A stretch of DNA of 64,000 nt, from NCBI GenBank assembly GCA_018292915.2, contig JACVVK020000191.1, positions 1,098,212-1,162,211 of the forward strand. Reading direction: 5' to 3'. Source of the stretch: Batillaria attramentaria (Eukaryota; Mollusca; Gastropoda; Batillariidae). Below, one piece after another: positions 56,960-64,000 of this stretch; position 1 is the stretch's first letter, and every line of letters begins with the position of its first letter. The notes under the pieces were generated by a model. That model saw only the letters and a program-made list of their open reading frames with translations. It was not told where the DNA came from and did not search any database. The position numbers and the translations under genes were made by a program.

Positions 56960-57251
56960 TAGTGACAATCATACCGAGCATTTATCATTTTTTTATCACC
57001 AGCAAGAGAGCGGATACCTGATCACCCTGCGATAATAATTATCAGGTTATCAGCGAGAAATCGAGGTATCTTTTGTTGTCTATTTCCGATAATTATTCCT
57101 CCCATTTCTTTTGTTCTGTTCTATTTCAGGTAAATCGTCCTTTCATTTTCTGTTCCTCACCATCCATCATAGGTAGGATTTCTATACAGATAGTGACGAT
57201 ATTGGAGTAATGTTCCTTTTCCCCATCACTTTGCAAATAAGCACCGCCCAT

Positions 57252-57328
<77 letters not shown>

Positions 57329-57504
57329 TACGCACACGCTTCCCATTCACACATTATATACTTCCCCAATTTCATGGTGCAATGTAGTCGTCGTCTTCAC
57401 TGTGGCCTTTGCTCTTCTTGTCCGAACTTGAGGTCAGTATTCTGAACATCAGCGCCCTGGGTGTACCTTAAATGTCATTTTCTGTCAGACTACTTATAGA
57501 TCTA
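56960..57504. repeat. Upstream block of receptor copy 3 shared with copy 2
   Basis: GCGGATACCTGATCACCCTG, TTTTGTTCT, GTAAATCGTCC and TTGAGGTCAGTATTCTGAAC match 33825-34720 in the same order. It contains (CA)n at 57256-57326. Confidence 0.65.
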
Positions 57505-57910
57505 AGCTTCCAACACAAAGCTTTCCGAAGTGTGAAAAAAAAAATAAAAAAAATCAGAGTCGACCGTGCAAGCACAGCCAACTCTGCCACAGTTGCAAGA
57601 GTTTTCAGCGTCCCTGAAACCCTAATAAAAGCCCAGGGCAGCCTGATTTCACAGCTCAGTTTGTGTTGTGACACTGAGCGAGAAAGATCGTGCAGCACTC
57701 AACATCCGCTAGACACTGTAGCGATGTGTCTCGCTCACTGACCAAAAGCCAAATAATGTCACGGCAAAGTCGTGCTCTGGTTTTATAAGGGTCCCCGGAG
57801 CGCCGAAAACTCTGCAACTGTGACAGAGTTGCCTGGATTATACACAGTCGAAGGAGTCGCAGTTTTTTTATTTTATTTTTGCGGCTTTTTGCTGAGATTG
57901 CAGACCTTTA
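57505..57910. repeat. Inverted-repeat-containing element, copy b
   Basis: Aligns over its whole length with 32371-32755 (AAAGCTTTCCGAAGTGTGAA, CACAGCTCAGTTTG, GGTTTTATAAGGGTCCCC, TTGCAGACCTTTA). Confidence 0.8.
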
Positions 57911-58206
57911 AAGGCCCCATAGCTACCATTTGTCCCGAGCTGTTTTGCTGGTCAGTGGTGACTGGCATGACACCACAAAGACACATGCACGAAATGTACA
58001 CTGATGCAGTGACAGGCTTGCGTTCAGCTGACTGAAGCCAAAACACAGGAGCCGGTCGCCCTCGACAATCGACGTCGTAAACAGACGTTTGAGTTTTCCT
58101 CGTTTCCACGGTCATCAAATGTCAGTGTGTTTCATTCGGAACTCTACAAATCTCTAAGATAGGATATCTCGGGCGGACGGGCGCAGTCAGCAGCGCACCT
58201 TTCGAA

Positions 58207-58655
58207 AACAGAATTCTCCTTGTTTACAGAATTCTCTCTATTTACAGAATTCTCCCTATTTACAGAATTCTCCCTATTTACAGAATTCTCCTTCCTATTT
58301 ACAGAATTCTCCCTATTTACAGAATTCTCCCTATTTACAGAAATCCCCATTTACAGAATTTTCCTTATTTTCAGAATTCTTCTTATTTACAGAACTCTCC
58401 TTATTTACAGAATTCTCCCTATTCACAGAATTCTCCCTATTTACAGAACTCTCCTTATTTACAGAATTCTCCCTATTTACAGAATTTTATTATTTACAGA
58501 ATTCTCCCTATTTACAGAATTCTCCTTATTTACAGAATTCTCCCTATTTACAATTTACAGAACTCTCCTTATTTACAGAATTCTCCCTATTTACAGAATT
58601 CTCCTTATTTACAGAATTCTCAGTCCCTATTTACAGAATTCTCCCTATTTACATA
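58207..58655. repeat. 18-bp minisatellite, about 25 units
   Basis: The unit is CTCCCTATTTACAGAATT. Its frame gives FTEFSL repeats, which follow from an 18-bp period and need no protein. Each unit reads like a 3' splice site (pyrimidines, TTTACAG). Confidence 0.92.
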
Positions 58656-58803
58656 GCATTGTGGTGGTAGCAATGATTTCTTTAAAAAACCAGAAAAAAA
58701 AACCCCAGACAAAACTATGTTCATTCCCAAAGCATCGAAGTGTGTAGCTGGGCATCTTTAGGGGACAGAACCACTGCTACCGCTGATGACTTCCAGACCT
58801 GAG
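58656..58803 (+). promoter_or_regulatory. Possible 5' UTR exon of receptor copy 3
   Basis: GATGACTTCCAGACCTGAG|GTAAGT at 58785-58809 has the same layout as 35658-35679 before copy 2. The likely partner acceptor is GTGTTTCAG at 59932. Confidence 0.35.
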
Positions 58804-59307
58804 GTAAGTTCCCCTGTTTACGTTCACTCTGCCTATTATTCAGTAGCGTCGGCCATCTTAACTATAAACAGATATAATAACGCTTCGTGAGACATTCTGA
58901 ATTCATGCCAGCTGATACTGGCTATAACCCAGTAAAAAGGTTTAGCAAAAACATCGACTGAAAATGTATAATTATTAAAGACATTTCAGATGTGAGCATC
59001 CTGTATTTAACACCTTAGCAAAGGAATTGACTTCAGCTGTATGTACTCATAGCATTATCTTGAATTAAAAAATAATATTGCAGCATTTTACTTTTACGTA
59101 CATCAATTGTTATTGAAATATTGTGTTGGTTTACTCATATTTTACATATGAAGTATAATCAATAATGAATAAATAATAATGAAACACGGAATGCACAGAT
59201 TACGTCATTGCCTAAAGTTCATTAAAAAAAAAAAAAAAAGATTTGTGCAGGGTTTCTTGTATTCTCGAAATTATTTTATGTTTTGTATCCTGTTCTTTGA
59301 TATTCCT

Positions 59308-59362
59308 GTATTCCTGTATTCCTGTATTCCTGTATTCCTGTATTCCTGTATTCCTGTATTGA
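59308..59362. repeat. TATTCCTG tandem repeat
   Basis: About seven perfect 8-bp units. Confidence 0.92.
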
Positions 59363-59678
59363 TAGTCCCTGCTTTTTGTGGCTTTGATTCATTTCTTTGG
59401 TTTGGTCACACGCAGTCGATTTCATTTTTCCCCCCAAATTTATTCATCTACTTATTAATATTAATTTCTGTATTGCCGGGCACACCGACAGCATATGAAA
59501 ATAGCAGGATACGGAAAAATGAACAGAAAGGCCAGGCGGACAATTTCATACAGACTGTTTTCTGTTTTAAAACTGACTTTTATTTATTCATTAATTTTGA
59601 GAAAATCTTTTTTCACTGGATCATTCTATTTCAAACACACAAATCTCTCCCCTGCACACAATTTTCACACGGATACAG

Positions 59679-59830
<152 letters not shown>

Positions 59831-60066
59831 GACGACGACAAGACACGACACACACAAACACACACAGACCACACATACAGATGCACAGGCTCACGACCGT
59901 CTTGTGATGATGGTGAAGTGAACGTGTTTCAGGAGGTGCAATTTCTAGCTGTGCATTTGTACAGCTTGCGATGTTGGCGCTCTTTGAACAGCTTCTGGAT
60001 ATGAAAACAGCTACAGACAGCCTTTCAAGCCCACAAGTACTTGCGGCATAGAAATATTTGACAAAC

Positions 60067-61310
60067 ATGGCAACTGAGGACAGACCTGCTATCTTCATTG
60101 CTGTTTTTACTGTTTTGCTGTGGTCTGGGTAGTGTAAAGGTCTGATAACTGACACCAAATCAAAACAAGCATCATCACTTGGACATGTCTACTGGGTCAG
60201 GTGTAAACAAAAGAACGGAAATGGCTGACGAGAATGTGACACACTCACAATTGGTTCCAGCGAAAGTAACGGTACTGAGACAATGTCAGGTGATATCGGT
60301 GAGCTTAGCACCAAAGTAAGCAGTTCGGAGAAAAACTTCAAAACTGAAGGCAAACCGATCAGCACCGCAGAACATACACTGAGTTCTATTGCGCATTATG
60401 AGGACTCCACAAAGCTAGGCACAACAAGTTACGACCGCATCTCTAGCTTCTTTTTCAACTGGCGAAAATGACCACGTGACTGAACCCCATGATGTCGCTT
60501 GTCCAGTCACAGATAACAACCGGGACAGCAGCACTAAACGCTACACACCCTTGGAAATTAAATGACGGAGATGCGACTCAAAGGACAATGGACCATGTTA
60601 CGTAGACTCGATTTTACTACTATGGTGTACGGGTCGGAACTCAATAGCGACTTCGACTGCACGATGATTGCCAGTCCATCAGGACGTCACCGCTGGACGT
60701 GACAAGCACGGAAGTGCACGTGCAGCCCTCACCAGACTCGCACTTTTCAGCTGGCATTAGATGTTAAAACTAAGAACAAATCGTCTGTTTCACACACAGC
60801 CCACAAGCAGGCAGGCCGATATTGTCTGAAACACCAAACGTACGTTACGGAATCTGACTCTGTCATCAATTACACATCTCTACATGCTTTCGGCAGTTTC
60901 ACTTCCACCTTTTCTACGCATCCGAGGGTTTTGTAATCGTTATAATTTTGAACGGAACGTTGACCGACAACCTCACACCAGCGATTTCTTTCTTGTCCCC
61001 CAGATTATGTAATCTTTACATTCACGTTCCCAGTGGGAACTGGTTGTGGCAACTTTCAGGATATTCAGATACGGGCTACACACGCTCGTGCGCACTTCCA
61101 CCGACATCGACTTCCTAAGGTTGTGCGGCTATATTTGACTTTTTTTTTTGAAAGATACACTTGAAACTCAGCAAGACGCGTACAGTTTTACGAATAAAGT
61201 GCACGTGATCATCGAATCAGCGAAATTTGGTCTGTCTTTTCAGTTTCGTTTTTCTGCTACATCGGTGCGTCCACACTTGGAGGATGGGTTTACAATTAGT
61301 CCGAGAGGAG
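60067..61310 (+). pseudogene. GRL101-like receptor copy 3, exon 1, heavily frameshifted
   Basis: Starts like the other copies (MATEDRPAIFIAVFTVLLWS) and then meets a TAG. Pieces of the stalk (KRTEMADENVTHSQL; SSEKNFKTEGKPIST) and the CUB end (VHVIIESAKFGLSFQFRFSA, RPHLEDGFTISPRGG) are in different frames. From about 60480 to 61150 there is a one- or two-base insertion every 10 bases or so against copies 1 and 2, far more insertions than deletions. The exon ends at GAGGAG|GTGAGT, a perfect donor at 61311. As it stands it cannot be translated; a faulty consensus is possible because the next exon is clean. Confidence 0.75.
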
Positions 61311-62910
61311 GTGAGTCCACACTTGGAGGATGGGTTTACAATTAGTCCCGAGAGGAGGTGAGTCCACACTTGGAGGATGGGTTTACAGTTAGTCCCGAGA
61401 GGAGGTGAGTCCACACTTGGAGGATGGGTTTACAATAGTCCGAGAGGTAGAGTGAGTCCACACTTGGAGGATGGGTTTACAGTTAGTCCGAGAGGAGGTG
61501 GAGTCCACACTTGGAGGTGAGTCCACACTTGGAGGATGGGTTTACAGTTAGTCCGAGAGGAGGTGAGTCCACACTTGGAGGATGGGTTTACAGTTATGTC
61601 CGAGAGGAGGTGAGTCCACACTTGGAGGATGGGTTTACAGTAGTCCGAGAGGAGGTGTGTCCACACTTGGAGGATGGGTTTACAATTAGTCCGAGAGGAG
61701 GTGAGTCCACACTTGGAGGATGGGTTTACAATTAGTCCGAGAGGAGGTGAGTCCACACTTGGAGGATGGGTTTACAGTTAGTCCGCGAGGAGGTGAGTCC
61801 ACACTTGGAGGATGGGTTTACAATTAGTCCGAGAGGAGGTGAGTCCCACACTTGGAGGATGGGTTTACAATTAGTCCGAGAGGAGGTGAGTCCACACTTG
61901 GAGGATGGTTTACAATTAGTCCGAGAGGAGGTGAGTCCACACTTGGAGGATGGGTTACAATTAGTCCGAGAGGAGGTGAGTCCACACTTGGAGGATGGGT
62001 TTACAATTAGTCCGAGAGGAGGTGAGTCCACACTTGGAGGATGGGTTTACAATTAGTCCTGAGAGGAGGTGAGTCCACACTTGGAGGATGGGTTTACAAT
62101 TAGTCCGAGAGGAGGTGAGTCCACACTTGGAGGATGGGTTTACAATTAGTCCGAGAGGAGGTGAGTCCACACTTGGAGGATGGGTTACAGTTAGTCCGAG
62201 AGGAGGTGAGTCCACACTTGGAGGATGGGTTTACAATTAGTCGAGAGGAGGTGAGTCCACACTTGGAGGATGGGTTTACAGTTAGTCCGAGAGGAGGTGA
62301 GTCCACACTTGGAGGATGGGTTTACAGTTAGTCTCGAGAGGAGGTGAGTCCACACTGGAGGATGGGTTTGATCATGTTAGGTCCGAGAGAGGAGGTGAGT
62401 CCACACTTGGAGGATGGGTTTACAGTTAGTCCGAGAGGAGGTGAGTCCACACTTGGCGGATGGGTTTACAGTTCGTCCGAGAGGAGGTGACGTCCACACT
62501 TGGAGGATGGGTTTACAGTTAGTCCGAGAGGAGGTGCGTCCACACTTGGAGGATGGGTTTACAGTTAGTCCGAGAGGAGGTGAGTCCACACTTGGAGGAT
62601 GGGTTTACAGTTAGTCCGAGAGGAGGTGAGTCCACACTGGAAGGATGGGTTTACAGTTAGTCCGAGAGGAGGTGAGTCCACACTTGGAGGATGGTTTACA
62701 GTTAGTCCAAGAGGAGGTGAGTCCACACTTGGAGGATGGGTTTACAGTTAGTCCGAGAGGAGGTGAGTCCACACTTGGAGGATGGGTTTACAGTTTAGTC
62801 CGAGAGGAGGTGAGCCCACACTTGGAGGATGGGTTTACAGTTAGTCCGAGAGGAGGTGAGTCCACACTTGGAGGATGGGTTTACAATTAGTGTGAGAGGA
62901 GGTGAGTCAC
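61268..62910. repeat. 46-bp minisatellite made from an exon-intron junction, about 35 units
   Basis: The unit starts at the splice donor (GTGAGTCCACACTTGGAGGA) and runs through TGGGTTTACAGTTAGTCC to GAGAGGAG. The first unit is the real end of copy 3 exon 1 (RPHLEDGFTISPRGG). Nearly every unit keeps GAGGAG|GTGAGT. Several have single-base gains or losses (TGGGTTACAA, CCCGAGAGG), which breaks the reading frame at intervals. The array lies inside what would be intron 1. Confidence 0.92.
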
Positions 62911-63448
62911 CGACGGGTTTAGTGTACGTGCACGTAAAAAAAAAATCATTTCTAGATGCATGCAAGAACATCAGAACGGAGTAGTGTGACGTTAGAAAAG
63001 GACAGAACCCACGCTTATGTCCTCGCATGAAAACACCTTGGCACTATGCGTAAAATAAAAATGACCTGAGAATGCTGGGCAGTGTATATAACGGAGACAC
63101 CTCCTTTGAATATGTGAACGGCATGCTGTTTTTTTGTGGCTGTTGATGCCGTACCCACCCTTTGCACACCAACTTTTATTTGTGACATGGAGGTTTTCTA
63201 GCTTCGAACTACGTTTTTCCGACGTCATATGGTGATACATTTACTACGACTTGTTTCGAACGCATTTGGACTATCAGCCTGCCCACTGCAGGGTTACCAG
63301 ATCGGAAGAAATACTACACAACAAATATGTTCATATGTTGTCATGATGAGCCCTTCCCATTCAAACAAAAAAAAGAAGGAAAAAGAAAGAAAAAGAAAAG
63401 AACAGAAAAAGGAGATGCAGGGTGTGTGTGTGTGTGTGTGTAGTGTCG

Positions 63449-63479
<31 letters not shown>

Positions 63480-63640
63480 CTCTTATGCCAGCCTTTTCTT
63501 CGGTAATTAACCATAATTTCCCTTCAGTTTGCAGTCAACACCACTTCCTTTTCCCATAAAATAAAAGGGCGGATAGTTTAGGGACGGTAGGCTCTGTCAA
63601 CAAGCCGAGCTTTACTGTCTCTGTTCATTTAATTTGACAG
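62911..63640. other. Rest of intron 1 of receptor copy 3
   Basis: From 63275 on it is nearly the same as intron 1 of copy 2, including the DNA around the (GT)n at 63421-63478 and the acceptor TTTGACAG at 63640. No gene. Confidence 0.8.
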
Positions 63641-64000
63641 GATTCGTCCAGACTCCAGGCTGGGACGGCAAGAAGGAGTACCCGGAGAACATGGATAGCT
63701 ACGTAAAGATCGGTATTCCCAGCGGCTTCAGCGTCATGGTCAACTTACAGGCCTTTGATTTATCACCATATGACTCTGTGAGGGTTGACTTTGGACTATC
63801 TCGTGACACTTTGAACTTAAATCACGGTTGGTTATTTAACACAGACACGAAAACACCGCTGAGTTTCTTGTATTACAGAAATAGTTCTGGGGTGAACTTC
63901 ACTATGTTCGTGACCTTTCGAAGTGCTTGTTTCAACGAGGGGCACTTCACAGGTTTCAGACTGTTGTACTCCCTTCACAGACCTCACACAATACTGAACG
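63641..64000 (+). CDS. GRL101-like receptor copy 3, exon 2, partial: CUB domain
   Basis: Opens after the acceptor with GFVQTPGWDGKKEYPENMDS and stays open to the window edge. It is the second CUB domain (SVMVNLQAFDLSPYDSVRVD; NSSGVNFTMFVTFRSACF; GHFTGFRLLYSLHRP). Phase 1 entry as in copies 1 and 2. Its middle is very different from both. The LDLa and lectin parts should follow outside the window. Confidence 0.85.

Noticed and set aside
58220..58747. FTEFSL repeat protein of 175 residues
   Set aside because: It follows from the 18-bp unit; the matching minus-strand frame (NRENSV) is equally open.
61268..62910. CRISPR array or coding repeat domain
   Set aside because: Units are contiguous with no spacers. 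Frame-breaking indels and the donor site in each unit argue against a coding repeat.

Overview
The window looks like nuclear DNA of a mollusc, most likely a gastropod. This is inferred from its one gene family, receptors of the GRL101 type first described in the snail Lymnaea, and from the genome style: large introns, many (CA)n/(GA)n microsatellites, tRNA-derived SINEs and small inverted-repeat elements. No bacterial or viral gene was seen.

The backbone is a head-to-tail array of three related receptor genes on the + strand. Copy 1 has coding exons at 2674-4049, 5012-5726, 6764-7283 and 9546-11729. Copy 2 has them at 37091-38477, 40136-40847, 42416-42935 and 47641-49829. Copy 3 has a badly damaged first exon at 60067-61310 and an intact second exon from 63641 that runs off the right edge. 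Intron phases (1, 2, 0) are the same in copies 1 and 2, and the deduced proteins are about 1,600 residues. The architecture is: signal peptide, long Ser/Thr-rich stalk, degenerate CUB domain, second CUB, LDL-receptor class A (LDLa) module, C-type lectin domain, further LDLa modules, leucine-rich repeats, LGR-type hinge and a rhodopsin-like seven-helix domain. Such a protein would sit in the plasma membrane, bind ligand through its outer modules and signal through a G protein; the ligand is unknown. The second CUB differs strongly between copies, while the lectin half-domain and the seven-helix domain are almost identical in DNA, as if homogenised by gene conversion. Copy 2 exon 4 carries five one-base insertions, each lengthening a homopolymer; taking them away gives exactly the length of copy 1, so assembly error is as likely as pseudogenisation.

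Between the genes the window is mobile and repetitive DNA. From left to right: a GIY-YIG (Penelope-like) fragment at the left edge; an inverted-repeat element in intron 3 of copy 1; a LINE ORF1 fragment at 12.4 kb; a decayed L1/Tx1-type LINE at 13.96-18.4 kb with a 669-bp inverted-repeat element inside its reverse transcriptase; a foldback with A/T-flanked CGCG palindromes at 20.3-21.4 kb; LINE and SINE fragments at 21.7-24.5 kb; minisatellites at 25.2, 29.8, 34.8 and 58.2 kb; a short element with an 8-bp target duplication at 27.5 kb; a foldback at 45.8-46.4 kb; a 16-bp repeat array at 51.8-52.4 kb; and a MITE split by a 1.85-kb insertion at 52.9-55.1 kb.

The most unusual structure is at 61.3-62.9 kb: the 5' splice junction of copy 3 exon 1 has been amplified into about 35 tandem 46-bp units, nearly all with a GTGAGT donor. 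Two orphan pieces of receptor coding sequence inside introns (8.0-8.16 kb and 45.09-45.23 kb) show that more copies once existed here or that exons have been copied locally.
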